64,000 bases of DNA from Argopecten irradians (GCF_041381155.1 NC_091138.1:35643604-35707603), one strand, 5' to 3'. Positions 22,815 to 35,619 are shown, counted from the first letter of the stretch. Notes: a model not told the origin generated them from the sequence alone. Translations and numbers: made by a program.

Positions 22815-25121
22815 TTATGGGCCAAGTGGATATCCGTACACCTCGATCTCGCACGGATTTAGAACGATTTCATCTCGTGAGATCCTCACGAACTGACCAT
22901 TCAAAGGTTTGTCACAAAAAAATGTTTTCATTTCCCCGACAAATGGCGGCCCAGCGTAATACAAACACAGAGCTCGGGGTCCAGAGGCTGTTTCTGCTAC
23001 AGTGATGTTCAGGCGTTGGTTCCGTTCACCTATCATGGATTTTAAAGTAAAATATGATTTTGCAATATAAAATTTATTATTAAAATTACAACTATAATCA
23101 AATATCTTAAAGGTACTGTACTAGTAATTCCAGGTGATCTTTCTTTAGCGTTTTTCAAGCATCAAATAACATTAGCGTGCACTGATTTTACGCTATTTCA
23201 CAGTATTTAAACTTGTCCACACTTATCATCACTCACAATATGAACGTGTGACACATAGAAATTGTAGCAACACAGATAATTTAAACTTCATTTGTTGAGA
23301 ACATATTCAACAACACAATATAAGCACTTATAACTCTAAACGTCCTTTTTAAATCGCAGTGAATAAGCTCTAAAGAGGGTGCAAAATGCTACTGCTAAAA
23401 TCAGAACATTCACAGTATATAGGGAACCATATCAACTAACGCCTTCAACCGTGTCGAAGAAAAGCAGAGGCATTTTAAAAAAATCTGAAAGGCTGCAACG
23501 CTAAATTAAAATGAAGGTCTTAAATACTCACCACAGCATTCGATCCTACCAAGGAAAGAAACAGACAACACCAAATGCCTTGACCCAAGATCCACCTGCC
23601 AGAATGGAGAATGATCTTCATCTTCCTCCCCTAGATAAGCTGTATGAGCGCATGAAACTTTACTCCAATCAACTTCGTTTTGAAATGGATATCGCTTCGA
23701 ATCTGCTGCTTTTTCTGGACCGTAGACTCCATCGCTGTTGTATTCCGAAGACTGTAGATAACTTTTCCCGACAGCCAAATTTCCCACTGGACCTTGGTAA
23801 CAAAACTTATAATTCATATTATGGTGTCGCAATTTAGATTAAAGTTAATTTGGCAGATCGTAAAGAACCAGATACCTGACTATAATACTCCGCTTAGCTT
23901 ACCTATAAGTAGGGCGTTAAAAATCGTGCCTGTCCCTACCGTGTCTTTTTTGGTTTGGACTTACACACTATCGTCTATAAACTATTAGTTGCTGTTCCTG
24001 CTTAGAACTCAGAATAAAAATAAAAGGACAACTGGTTTGTCCGTTGTCGGTATAATGTGACCGGGTACCCGGTATCATTGTTAAAAAGGAAAAGATATTC
24101 CACTATTGTAACGAGACAACACGTACATACCGCATCCTCCAAAAATATAGACATTTACACAAATGCATTTCATACAGTGGAAACCGTTTATAAATGGTCC
24201 TACATGTTTATAGGACGTCAATAAATTAACCAAACATCCGTTTAGTTGTCATTGTTACGGTTGTTGAAGCATTTGTATGGTAAATAATAAGCATTAATAT
24301 GCTCCAACGATCAATGAAATTAGTATTTGACATTTTGTGACAAGGTTGCCAGGACAACCAAACCTTTCAGTAAAATACAAAAATATTCGTTTTGTATCTA
24401 CCTTCCAGTGCGTAATAAGCAGCATAACAATACTTTTAACATATTCAAATAGTCACCATACCTGCCATTTCGTAGTATATTACGCCTGTTATATACGTCG
24501 TCGCTATCATGTCATGGAGTTTTTCAAAATATCCGTAACAGACACCATTTCCGTAGAATACCGTGGAACAGTCGGCATCTTTATGGCACTCGTACAAACA
24601 CCAACGGACGATTAGGTTGGTCTTCGTCCATAAAATACCGGTCAACGGGACTCTATCTGCATACCTTTCGTCTATACGAAAATGTCTGTCTCGTATATCT
24701 GAAAAAAAGTACAGTTAAAAGCACAGAAAAAGTACATATTATAAATATAAAAAAAAATTAAAATTAACATTTTCAAATAAAAATGATTTAACCTGCCTTG
24801 AGTTATGTGCTTTGACCAATACCTATTCTCATCGTCGTAAAGAGGTCGCTGAAGCTTCATAGCTTCTGCTACAATTATCCTTTCGAATTATCGTGTTTAC
24901 GCAATAAATACATGAAGTAGGAATATCCACCTTGTTCCTGTGTTATAGATGATACATCACAAATCACCGTTGTGAATTAGGGTAAATGTAGTTATAAAAG
25001 CACCAAAGTTATATCAGCTATAATTAATTTATGTTTACCTACCCGTTCCAGCGCAGTGACACATCAGCAAACACAACAGCCAACTTTCTGGGTTGATAAT
25101 TCTCATTGAAGAATCAGACAT
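22815..25121 (-). CDS. secreted PAN-like/fucolectin (FTP) lectin, five exons, 287 aa
   Basis: Predicted secreted fucose-type lectin. Exons on the minus strand: 25121-25043, 24868-24797, 24698-24462, 23792-23532, 23029-22815; all introns are phase 1 and total 864 nt with stop TAA. Residues 1-26 form a signal peptide (WLLCLLMCHCAG; Met6 may be the better start). Residues 51-129 form a PAN/apple-like module with CLYEC...DCSTVFYGNGVCYGYF. Residues 130-287 form an FTP domain (GPVGNLAVGKSYLQSSEY, SPFWQVDLGSRH, GRIECCGERNQR, FCDKPLNGQFVRIS, CEIEVYGYPLGP). The two Arg of GRIECCGER match the fucose-binding Arg pair of eel agglutinin-type lectins (family knowledge). Intron 2 must use a GC donor (CAAG|GCAGGT), since the nearby GT breaks the frame. 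The acceptor of exon 2 is TAGCAG, allowing a one-codon choice. FTP lectins serve in innate recognition. A diverged SINE sits in intron 3. Confidence 0.88.
24000..24238 (+). mobile_element. diverged SINE copy in lectin intron 3
   Basis: GTTCCTGCTTAGAACTCAG, GTCGGTATAATGTGACCGGG, ATACCGCATCCTCC and TTTATAGGACGTCAATAAATT follow the order of the SINE body with many substitutions. An old copy. Confidence 0.65.
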
Positions 25122-25500
25122 TGTGTCTGAGTATGTGGATTATAAACAATAAAGATAAAACAAATTTGTAGATACCCGTCAATCTTAGTGATATCAGGAC
25201 TAGTTACTGTTTACAAGAGAACCTCAAAACTCGTGCACAAAGGAAGTAAAATGGTAATGAATATTAACAACCAGCAGTAAATTCATTAACTCGATCACAG
25301 TGCATGACGGCAATGGTGACCTGGTTAAAGAGCCTTTGCATCTGTGTATAAACATGCAAACAGTACTTTTTTAAAGTCCTGAAGCTACGACCCGGCAAAT
25401 TAATTCATTTTGTTTGCATCTTAATACCATTGATTTATGACAGTCAATGTTTTATTAATTTTGGGTAACATTTTCAGTCTTAGAGACTTGTATTCTATTG
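25122..25500. other. lectin gene upstream region; no defined promoter motif
   Basis: Immediately upstream of the lectin start (minus strand). I see no convincing TATA box or initiator; a 5' untranslated exon cannot be excluded. Confidence 0.3.
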
Positions 25501-25650
25501 ACCTGCAGGCAAGGCGTTAGAATTGTACATGCTGTCCCTATTTCATGATTGTAAAGGGCGACTTTAAAGTTTGATTATATTCTCTCTTCTTCCTAATGGC
25601 CCTGGAGGTAAAGCGTTAGAATGTGTACCTGTTGCACATATTTATGGGCC
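25500..25650 (+). mobile_element. SINE 5'-end fragments
   Basis: CCTGCAGGCAAGGCGTTAGA-ATTGTACATGCTG ... CATGATTGTAAAGGGCGACT ... CTCTCTTCTTCCTAATGGCC, then a second partial copy (GGAGGTAAAGCGTTAGAATG). These match only the first ~90 bp of the SINE. Confidence 0.65.
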
Positions 25651-25669
25651 ACCGTTGTACTATTTTCTC

Positions 25670-26165
25670 CGCTTTTTGGATATCCAAAATTCGAATGAGT
25701 GATATCCAGAAAACGGTTTTAGATATCACGAATTCGAATTATTGATATAAAAAATCCGTGTTTTTGATATCCAAAATTCTAAATGATTTATTGATATCAA
25801 GGGAGAATTTATTATTTTGTTAAAGAAGAATTAAATTTCTTGATATCCAAAATTTGATTTAATGATATTCAAAAACACTATAAAAAGGGCAACAGTTCCA
25901 CTATACAAGAAGACACAACACGAACATACCGCAGTCTCCCAGTACACTCACCTCGCACAACATACACTCAACACACCGCATACATGGGAGGCCGTCCTTA
26001 CATGACCATAGCTGTTAATAGGACGTTAATAAATCAAACAAACAAACAAACAAAAGTTCAGATTAAATACAATCATTTCTTGATATCAACAATTCGAATT
26101 TTGGATATCCAAAAATATGATTCTTGATATCCAAAAATCAATTCTTGATATCCAAAATTCGTCAT
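25670..26165. repeat. cluster of GATATCCAAAATTCGAAT-like repeats
   Basis: At least ten irregular, often palindromic copies of TTGATATCCAAAATTCGAAT in both orientations, split by a SINE at 25874-26055. It ends about 30-120 bp before the helicase frame. This is the kind of subterminal repeat cluster found at ends of large DNA transposons; that role is inference. Confidence 0.7.
25874..26055 (+). mobile_element. 5'-truncated SINE copy
   Basis: Begins within the body at ACTATAAAAAGGGCAACAG and runs to GACGTTAATAAATC(AAAC)n. Little diverged, so fairly recent. It splits the GATATC cluster. Confidence 0.88.
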
Positions 26166-26191
26166 ATCTTCGGAAAACACCTCGGGAGTAT

Positions 26192-29100
26192 ATGGCGGAT
26201 GAATATGCAGTATTTTATACCAAAATGTTTGCCGGAAGTAATGTAGCTAACGTTGTTTGCCGGATATGGAGTATATTAAAGATGGCGTTCGAAATGGCTG
26301 TTAGCTATGCGAAGGCTCAGTTTAATTTTACACACGAACTGAAGGAAAAGCAGGTACAGACACTTTAAAGTATATTTTCAGGAAAGGACACCATCAGTGT
26401 TCTTCCTACAGGCTATGGGAAAAGTATTATCTATCAGCTGTTACCTTGGATTTTGCAGAAGAAGTATGATCAAGAAACACCAATGATCGTTTTAGTGGTT
26501 TCTCCTCTAAGTTCTCTCATGGAGGATCAAGTAATGGATCTGAGAGGGAAGGGTGTATCTGCGTGTTTTTTTAAATATCCATGGTAGCGATGGAAGCACC
26601 TATATGCGTACAGAGAAGAGCGACGATGACTTTGAAGATGAGGATCAGTCGGAGGATATTCTCTATTGGACAAGAGGGGTTGGGTTAGATGCAATCGAGA
26701 GGGGTGACTTCAACCTGATCTACATCCACCCAGAAGCACTGCATAACAAAAAACTATACAGAATATTTCGATCGCATGACTACAGGAAACGTGTTTGCTG
26801 TGTTGTTGTTGATGAAGTCCATATGGTCAAAGAATGGTGAGAAAATCATAATAAGTAAAAGCGTTAATTTAAATTACATATACTCAATTTTATTGACCAA
26901 GAAGCAGTGTATGAAATCAACATTCAGTTCTGCTATTTATAAGTATCTAGAACATATATGAATGGAATCACACCAGTTCACATACCATACAATATATCAG
27001 TATAGAGAATTTATATAGTTAAGAGAAATGTTTCAAACGTTATTATCACACTGTAGCGGTAATGTAATGTAGACAGAATAACATTTTGTTTTCACAGCAG
27101 ACAAATGACACTACTTTGTAATAAGACAGAGTGACATTTACAACACACAGTGAATGAAATAATAACATTATGAAGTACAGTTCGTGTACACAACAATCGT
27201 ACAATAATTCAATAATCAAATCACAATCACCACAAAATACAATCATACAATGATATGAAATTAAAGACACAATCACATGTAACGTTACAATACATTCAAT
27301 TACACTGTAATATAATACACTTGAATATACTTACACTTAGTCATATACACAGCACAGTGTTGCTAATATTTATAAGTAATATTAGCATTATTTTGGTTAT
27401 ATATCAGGTTTTAATCAAACAAAAAATATAACAAATAGTAAGTTAAACAAATAATTTACAACTCAATACATGGTAGACTAATTAAGATGGCATTTATACT
27501 TGCTCACTCGTTTATAATAGTTTCTTTATTTTAAATGAAAAATATATTCCCATTACATTTTTATTACATCCTAACCCCTTAAAAGTTTCTATAAATTAAT
27601 TGCATTTACTGTGATGAAAAACAGATCAGATTCGAAGCAACCTGGAATTGTGTTTGATCAGATGTTAAAATCATGGATAAGGATGGTACCAATTTCTGTA
27701 CGATTCGGTCTTTTCATTTACAAAATATTATTTTCTTAATATTCTATTTTTTTCATTTAGTTTTTCAATTCATCTCAGACTAATTACTCTATGGTATGGC
27801 AGTGACTTGTTCACTGCCACCAGGTTCAATTCCTGGGAGTTATATGGGATAAAGAGAAATCCAAAATGTTACCAATGTATATATATATATGCTTAAGCAT
27901 AATTTTAATACTGTAAGAAACTGACACTGATTGGTTTGACTGCCATCCATTTCTCATTCTTGTTTTCATTTTAGGCATGCTTTTCAAATAACAATTAGAG
28001 CCCAGGTATGTAATAACAAGTGATGCCACACATGCAGTTGAAAGTGTTGTATGAAAATTACCTGTGCAATTGTATAACTTTGCATTTCTTCGAATTTGTA
28101 CCACTAACTTTAAGTCAAACAAACAACATTGGTTTAACATGCAATAAAAACACATTTCTGCACCAAATATCTCGAAGTTTGCACCTTTAAATAACATCAG
28201 AACTGCAACCCTTTTTCTACTCCACAAACATTCACTTTTGAAATTGTTGTTACAAATGTAGGAAATCAAATCAAATCATGATCATCATAACATCAATACT
28301 GATACGATATCATTAGGACCTAGACTCTACATAAAATAAGCAACTATTAATATCATTAACATCTCAAGTTACATCATATATATAGTATATGTAATATTAC
28401 TGGTAAAATACCCCGCCTCATGATCACCATATAAAAATCTAAATCATCATTAACTGTATAATATAAACTAATACTATATTTGATTTTAACATCTTGTCAA
28501 AATCTTCATCACTTTACTCAGTTACAGATGCATAATTAACATTTAATTTTTTCATATGGTGAATGAATTGATTTGCATGAAACTTCAAACATATGTTACA
28601 AAAAAAAGTTTCAGGGTCATGAGGGTAACGATTACTATTTGTAAAATTGTGTCAAATTGTTTGTCCACACATTTCTAGGCAGTGACTGGACTTTCATGGA
28701 ACCTTTAACATTTTTGTATGAAGTTTTCAAGATTAATTGGATATTTCATGCATCATTTTACTGTTGGAATCATAATGATTTGTAGTGACAAAAGCTGCTT
28801 TATGTATTCTACTTTAGCCATACACTATTTGTTCTGGCAGGCAAATACTTTTTCTGGCACTCTTGTTTAACAGGGGAGAGAGTTTCCGTCCAAGTTTTAA
28901 GAAACTTGGTGAATTGACCTGTTTGTATGACAGCCGACCTCATCTTGCAGTAACTGCAACATTGACACCATCATCCATCATGGACCTTGGAAAAGATTTG
29001 CAGTACAAAGACCCTGCCATCATAAAACTGAACTCAGACCGTCCAAACATATTCATTGATGTGAAATCCAGGCTTCCCAATGTAAAAAAGGTAGAAAAAT

Positions 29101-29700
29101 ATTATCAGCTCATTGTGCCAATTGCTGAAGAGTTGAAATAAACTCTTAAGACATTTTCCCCTGACAATTGTTTATATTGAGAGCCTAGAAGCCCTTCGAT
29201 ATTATTACCAATATCTAAATCATACTCTAAAATAGCTTCAATACTGTCCTCCTACTGACCCAAGGCGTGAAAACAGGCTATTTGCACAGTTTCACACAGA
29301 ATACACACAGTGCATGAAAAGCCACATTATACAGGAATTAAAAAAGGATGACATTACAGTTCGTTTGGTATTGGCAACTGTTGCATTGGGTATGGGATTA
29401 AATGCAACTCACATCAGAAGGATAATTCACTGCAGGCCACCAACAACCTAAGAAAAATATGCTCAAGAAATTGGTAGAGCCGGTAGGGATGGTGAAAGTG
29501 CCAAAGCAGTGTTGTATTTCAACAACAGTGATATTGCGAAGAACAGAAAAGGACTTACAGAAAAAATGGCAGAATTTTGTAGAAATACTGACACCTGTTT
29601 ACGGCTACATTTAGTAAGGCATTTTGGGTTCCAAGAAGTTGTTTTTGATGGTGAAAAAGAAAATTGTTGTTGTAATTGTTCAGCACTTGGTCAGGGTTAA
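26192..29700 (+). pseudogene. RecQ-type DNA helicase, decayed, two exons
   Basis: Superfamily 2, RecQ-like 3'-5' DNA helicase that is no longer translatable. Exon 1 (start Met 26192 or 26282) ends at 26836 with donor GTGAGA. Exon 2 runs 28874-29700; the joint is phase 2 and restores VKEWGESFRPSF. Motifs seen: SVLPTGYGKSIIYQLLPW (I), VVSPLSSLMEDQV (Ia), VVVDEVHMVKEW (II, DEVH), HLAVTATLTP (III), VLATVALGMGL (V), QEIGRAGRDG (VI). A RecQ zinc-binding region follows with FCRN..CLRLHLVRHFGF..CCCNC. Damage: stop at 26366-26368, frameshift in the T7 run 26566-26572, at least one frameshift around 29155-29175 with further stops to ~29280, and stop at 29449-29451 where Tyr is expected. It faces the DUF6589 gene tail to tail. 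Likely part of a DNA transposon rather than a host RecQ (inference). Confidence 0.9.
27775..27850 (+). repeat. tRNA-like fragment in the helicase intron
   Basis: GGCAGTGACTTGTTCACTGCCACC-AGGTTCAATTCCTGGGAG has a good B box (GGTTCAATTCC) in a tRNA-arm setting. Probably a SINE head or tRNA pseudogene; a reverse relative lies near 35635-35690. Confidence 0.45.
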
Positions 29701-29724
29701 CTTCACTGAATTTACAGATTCCAA

Positions 29725-29870
29725 AGCTGCATAAGAATTAAGTAATTGACAGTAATTAGTAATCGAACACATTTTCGATTACTTGTAATCGTAATCGATT
29801 ACAGTGAAAATTTGGTGTGTAATTATAATTACATTTCGATTACTTTCAAAAACATTAGTATAACTTACAT
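29725..29870. repeat. AT-rich repeats of TAATCGATTAC type
   Basis: Dense copies of GTAATCGATTAC / TTACTTGTAATCGTAATCG motifs within about 150 bp. Resembles subterminal repeats of non-autonomous DNA transposons; element limits not found. Confidence 0.5.
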
Positions 29871-30339
29871 CAGGCTATTTACTTTGTGAGCAGGTACATA
29901 ACTGTATAATATATACCACATTTAGTACCAGTAGTAGTATATTATCTAAGGTACATGTACAGGTGGCAGTGTTTTTCAATATACAGGTAAGGTTTCATCT
30001 GGATGCCCCAGGGCATTCATGCATGCTAGAAACACAATATACTGACATACAATGAAAGGAGTGTGTTTTTAAGCTTTCATGTGTTGAATTAGTTGAGTTC
30101 AGTTGTTTTGACATCCTGGGTATTCTAGTGTAAAGTTCACACCTTATTGACCAGCAGACAGTCAACATGTCAGGATGGAAGGAGCATTCTCAGTAACTAT
30201 AAAATGTGAATGGTATGTCCCTCTACCCCAGGGGGCCCAATGGAAAGACCACAATCGGTCAAAGTTACAAAATTAAAATGATAAAAAAATCTTCTCCTTA
30301 ATATTTAGATTGATTTCAAAATCTTTAGGACATTTTGGT
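29871..30339. other. no gene seen
   Basis: Spacer between the convergent helicase and DUF6589 genes. It would hold both 3' ends. Confidence 0.4.
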
Positions 30340-30770
30340 TTTTTTAGGTCATCTGACCCGAAGTGTCAAGATGACCTATTGCCTTCATGCCCGTCCGTCG
30401 TCGTCCGCCGTGCGTAAAACTATTCACATTTTAAACTTCTTCTCAAGTTCTACCAGTGGGATTTAGCTGAAACTTGCCTGAAATGATCCTGGCATAGTCC
30501 CGACCAAGTGTTGTTATTTTTCGGGTCGATCCGCCACGGCTGCCATCTTGAAAAAGGTTGGACATGGTTGTCACAGCTGTTAGCTTGCTATCTCCCTTTG
30601 GTTATCCCTTTAGATATTAACATACACAATGTTATGTTTGGGAAGTATGGAGGGGAATTTCAATATTTTAAGGACATGCATTTGCAAAATTGTTTACAAC
30701 ATATTTCTAGTACTATTGGATTGATTGTCAGATGACCGTTAAGGCTCATTTGGCCTCTTGTTACAAAATT
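30340..30770 (-). mobile_element. modular AAGAGGCC-type element, reverse orientation
   Basis: Starts TTAGGTCATCTGACCCGAAG with CGTCCGTCGTCGTCCGCCG and ends CAGATGACCGTTAAGGCTC-ATTTGGCCTCTTGTTA. One internal unit: CAAGTTCTACCAGTGGGATT ... GCCTGAAATGATCCTGGCAT. It lies in the gap between the helicase and DUF6589 genes. Confidence 0.8.
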
Positions 30771-33700
30771 TTGTTAGGACATTCTCTATTAAAATGATTA
30801 AGAATTTTCAAGAAGTTTTGGACAGTTTTGAAGAGTACTGACAAAATGGCATAAATTTAGCCCCAATCTGAATCACTGATTTTGGAGTCAGTGGTGGTCA
30901 TCTACATCCTCGCCATAGTCTTCTTCATTTTCTTCAATAATTGGCAAATCCCTCTGAAGCCTGTTTATGATGTTGTTAAGTGTCCGGTGAAAGAGAGGTT
31001 TGTCAAATATGAAGGGAGATCTATTGATTCCTTTGAAACCATGAAGGGATCGACCTTCCTTATAGTTCCAGATTCCGCTTTTTCTCAATATTTTCAAGAT
31101 GGCATTCAAATCATCTTCATCAGACCGTTTCTTATGTGATGTATTTGTCTTCTTCATATTTAACATGTCATCAAAATTTGAAACTACATCCATGATAACT
31201 GGTGCTGCCTTCGATATTGATATTATGGAATGTTCTGTTTTACTTGCTCCTAGACCCTTTATTAATTCCTTCAAATTTTTGACTTCATTTTCTTTCTGTA
31301 AATCTGTAGCCTTTTTGTTTCCTCTGCCTCCATGAACATTTACAAATGACTCGGCTCTCACACGCATTCCATACAGTGGCGGCAATACTATTTCAGTCTT
31401 TAGAATGTAGTCAACGCATTCCACTAAGTATTTTGAAAGACTGAATGCAAATAGAAAAATGGAATCATGTGTTTCATTATGATGTTTGTACGAATTACAT
31501 CACCTTCATAAATGGCATCTGTAAACTGAATCATGACAAAAAACCACTGTAAAAAGTTCATGACATAGCTGTGTAACTCATTTGCATTCTCCTCCCCCTC
31601 TATCTTATGGATTGCCATAGGTGTGCCAACATTGGGTAGCAGAATTTGGCAGCCATGTTTGATTTTCATCAGTGGGACTTGGATTTTTGTGACATTCCCA
31701 TTTATTTGTACATTCAGAGAGACCTTGCCATCCTTAACAGCTGCCTCCTTAAAGCTGAAAACTTCAGTATCACTGCCTCCTATAGAAACCTTCATTCGCA
31801 CACTGTTTGTAGAGGTATTTGTGGTATCCTTCAAATAACAAGCAGTTCAAGCAGTGAGAATCCATTGAAACACATCAAATATCCTGCAATAAACCCTTAA
31901 TGCCGTTTTGTTCCTTGTACACTCATACTTGAAAAATACATTGTCTGATTGAAATATATGGAAAAAAATAAGTGGCTTGAGTTGTGACAAACGATTATAC
32001 TAATACAGTAACAGTGACCTTGACCTGAAACCTTGAAACATTAACTTGTTCATTTTTTTTCATACTAACAACTTTATGAAGTTTGATCAAAATCTTTTGC
32101 ACCATGAAGTTGCTACAGCACTGACAACATACATACACCCTAACAGAACACTATACACCTCCCCGCCCCAAAACCACATATACCCATCTGGACCTAGATT
32201 TTGATATTATGTTCATGTATCTATAATACCATTATACTTTGCTGATTACCTGTATTCATTTTTATACATTGTGTCATTATTGATTCATCTTACATAATTA
32301 TCTTCTTTATATAAGGTAATAGCAGGTACATATGATAACTGTTGTTAAAACAATTGACAATGATGTTTTAAAAGTAACAAAACTTAAGTACTAAAGTAAG
32401 ACTTACCACTCTTTATTCAAGTACTACAGGGTTTTTACCTTTAAATCACACTGGATGAAGAGAGATTTCATCAGATAATCCATTACTCCTGAAGCAACAT
32501 TGGTCTTCTTCTCCTTGTGGACCTGTTTTATGTAGGCTGGAGTGGGTGGTTTGGCTCATCATTCACATTTCTCATATCAAACTTTTCCATGACAAAGTCC
32601 AAGAAGTATGCTTTTCCAGCAAGTTTGACGAATTCCTCGTGGGCCTAAAATGTTCATAAATACTTATTCATTCTAATCACTAAATAGTCAGAACCTACAA
32701 GGAATACTTTACATTGTGAAATACTGTATATGACTTTTTAAGGTTTGTATAATGCAGTGACAAAGATAATCAGTTTAACATCAATGTCCGACAAAAATAC
32801 TTCAGTTTGACAAAATATATGATACACCTATTTTGTATTTTTCTTAATGTGTTTGATTGTCTATTTCTACTGAAGTACCATTATGAAATGTTACTTATAC
32901 ACATCCACTCATTCCAAAAAGAATTAACTAAAGTATCTAGAGATATACATGGTAATATGTGAAGATTTATGTGTCACAATCAGAAATCCAATATCTTGTT
33001 TAATATGTTCTATGTTACCAAATATAACATCACAATTATTCAGTTATATGTTTTTATTGATTATAGAATGCAGCCATTATTCACTCTCTCCTCTGACACT
33101 AATTACTTATCTGATAATGTTGATACAAATACAATATTCTTTCCGCATTATAAAGTTGAAAACCTTGTACATTTATCCTGGGATGGTACTCATTTTTCCA
33201 CATTAGTATGCAATATGATTTTTTTTGATTTTTTTTTTTTATATCATACAAGGTTAAGGTTTACCCATGTACTAGTTTGAATAAAACATATTTTATCACT
33301 ATTATTCTTCTTGTACTGATTAATCAATGGGCTATACATGTATTTAGGCTTGTTGTCTTCCACATAATAAACAATATCAAATTAACTTATGCAGCAATTA
33401 GAATTTTCCGATTTCAATCATAAAGTGAACAAAACATTAAATAAATACTCAAACCCATTTTATTTTACCTTGAACCGTGCCTTGACTTGCCCATTTACAT
33501 TCACTCTCTGTATGAGGATTTTAAGATGTGCCAGCGTACTGTGTCTCTTCCTTCATTTAGCTTCAAGAACTTCTTACATGCTTTTTAAATTATTACAAAC
33601 ACCTTAAGACAAGCAGCTCATGTGAAACATGTTTAAGGTTTAGTTTTGAAAAATATTTTCAATTTCATAATGTTTTCATTTTAATTAAATGTGGTAATTA

Positions 33701-34177
33701 CTTTTTCTAAATGGATTGCAGTGTACATTAAATAAATGGTTATTCAATTCAATTTACCTTGAAATATTCTTCCATTACAAGTATACAGAGAGACATTAAG
33801 ATTTTCATTTTCACTTTGTTCTGAAGAGATTTCCTGTCTCATGAAAAGGGTAAAGAGAAAGTTATAAATATCATACATCAAGGAAGTCTTGCTGGGTGTG
33901 GAAGAGTTCAACAACAATAGGGTAAAGCTGCTCAAATCTTTCTTGCTGTGTATGGGCTCCAGCTCGCAGAGACTTTGCACCTTGTAACCTACATCTCGTT
34001 AGCTGGTCACCCCCTACAGGCAGTCTTAAATGTTCCAGTTCCCCTCCTGAAAAAGTGTGAAAAATAGTTAACAAACACAAAAAAAGTTTGTTTTCAAATC
34101 AGATTGAGCATTCTCACATTAGTGCATATACATATAAATATTTCATCTTTACCGCTGCAAATCCTCTGCAAACAGCC

Positions 34178-34305
34178 TTCCTCTGCTTTCAATTGGCATT
34201 TATGGGCTGATGAATGCCAACTGGATGATGGCAAATTCAACGTCATGTGCTTCATTGAATTTGCCTTTTGTTTAGTTGGCATTCATCAGCCCATAACTGC
34301 CAACT
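34178..34305. mobile_element. hairpin MITE with ~50-bp inverted repeats
   Basis: GCATTTATGGGCTGATGAAT-GCCAACTGGA...GGCAAATTCA is mirrored by TGAATTTGCC...AGTTGGCATTCATCAGCCCATAACTGCC after a loop of about 20 bases. Lies in the intron between DUF6589 exons at 34650 and 34046. Confidence 0.8.
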
Positions 34306-35619
34306 GAAAGCTTAAGTAGTTCAGTGTCTAAATGACTATGTAACTCAACTACTTCATACAGTAAAGAAAATTAACTGATGCATAAGCTTCACTTTCAACA
34401 GAAATACTGACTGTATATATATGTCGCTCTTTAAACATGAAGTTAAAGGTACTTTGCAAAGTTTGCATACTTATATATTATTAATATTTGTCCACTAAAC
34501 AGTTAAAATACTGATAAATGTACATGTGCAGAATTGAAGATACAAATATTTAAATAAAAATCGCTGCAGATTTCAGTAGGAACCCAGAAAATTAAAGATA
34601 ATTCTGTACAAATCTTTACATGCATTTCAGATTCCTGGTACGAACTTACCTCTGCCTGCCTTTGTGTACCACTCATTCACCATCTTTACATATTCATCCA
34701 TGATGTGAATGCATCCCTCATAACTCACTTCATTGTTTAATGATATAGGTAACAAGTGAATAGTTGACTTCTGGGCCATTGTATCACTGAATGGGTGTGG
34801 TATGTGATGTGGAAACACGTTGGCCATCCATGAAAAGGCTGGGATGTTTTCCATCAGAATTCGTGATAGTATAACTTTCAGGCTATCAGAATATATCTGC
34901 TGTTCCTGTAAACTAGGTAAGAAATTTTGAAGTTCTGCCGCAACATCTGGTTTATGTGAGGAATATTCTGAGGTGTCAACCCTGTCAATGATGAATGAAG
35001 AAGCAAAAAAGTGGTAGTATTTGTCCTTGTTCTGCATTCTAATGTCATTAGTACGAACACTTAGGTCAACATTATCACCATTTAACTTTCCTGTTTTCCT
35101 ACCAGCCAAGTCAGCTATCACCTGTTCCTCTAAATGGCCTCCGAACTCTTTCACAATATTCCTCTTTGACTCGGCATAAAGAGTCAGATGTACTTTGTTG
35201 AGACGTATCATTAGCTAAAATAAATAAACATACTTTTTATTGCATTACGTCTATTTATACATTTAATCCTCAGTAAGCTTAAAATACATTAATGCATTAA
35301 TCATAGAGTTATTTCTTCCACGAAAGTGAACAGATAAATAATATGCAAAAGAGACTTGAGTAGTAAACAAACACCTGCATGTAAACAACAGTAATAAACA
35401 TACTTATAAAAAGGACTATTATATTGTACACTATGTACATTTTATATATATTTATATATATGATAAAGTGGATGTATCAAACCGGGTATTACAAAACTGT
35501 AGTATCTTCACTTTAACTTTTAAAACAACCAACTGAGCTTAAAAATGTAATCCTTTGGAATTAAATTTTGGATACTGAAAGCTTGACATCTTTACACATC
35601 TCTCAACTCAGTTTCATGT

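Noticed and set aside
23511..23837. 108-aa plus-strand frame opposite the lectin exon 4
   Set aside because: Antisense shadow of a strongly supported FTP exon on the minus strand.
27775..27850. Functional tRNA gene
   Set aside because: B box is good but no complete cloverleaf with A box and acceptor pairing could be drawn; related diverged pieces elsewhere indicate a SINE head.
26192..29700. Host RecQ/BLM/WRN helicase gene
   Set aside because: Multiple stops and frameshifts, only one intron, DEVH instead of DEAH/DECH, and the neighbour is a DUF6589 gene; fits a mobile-element helicase better.
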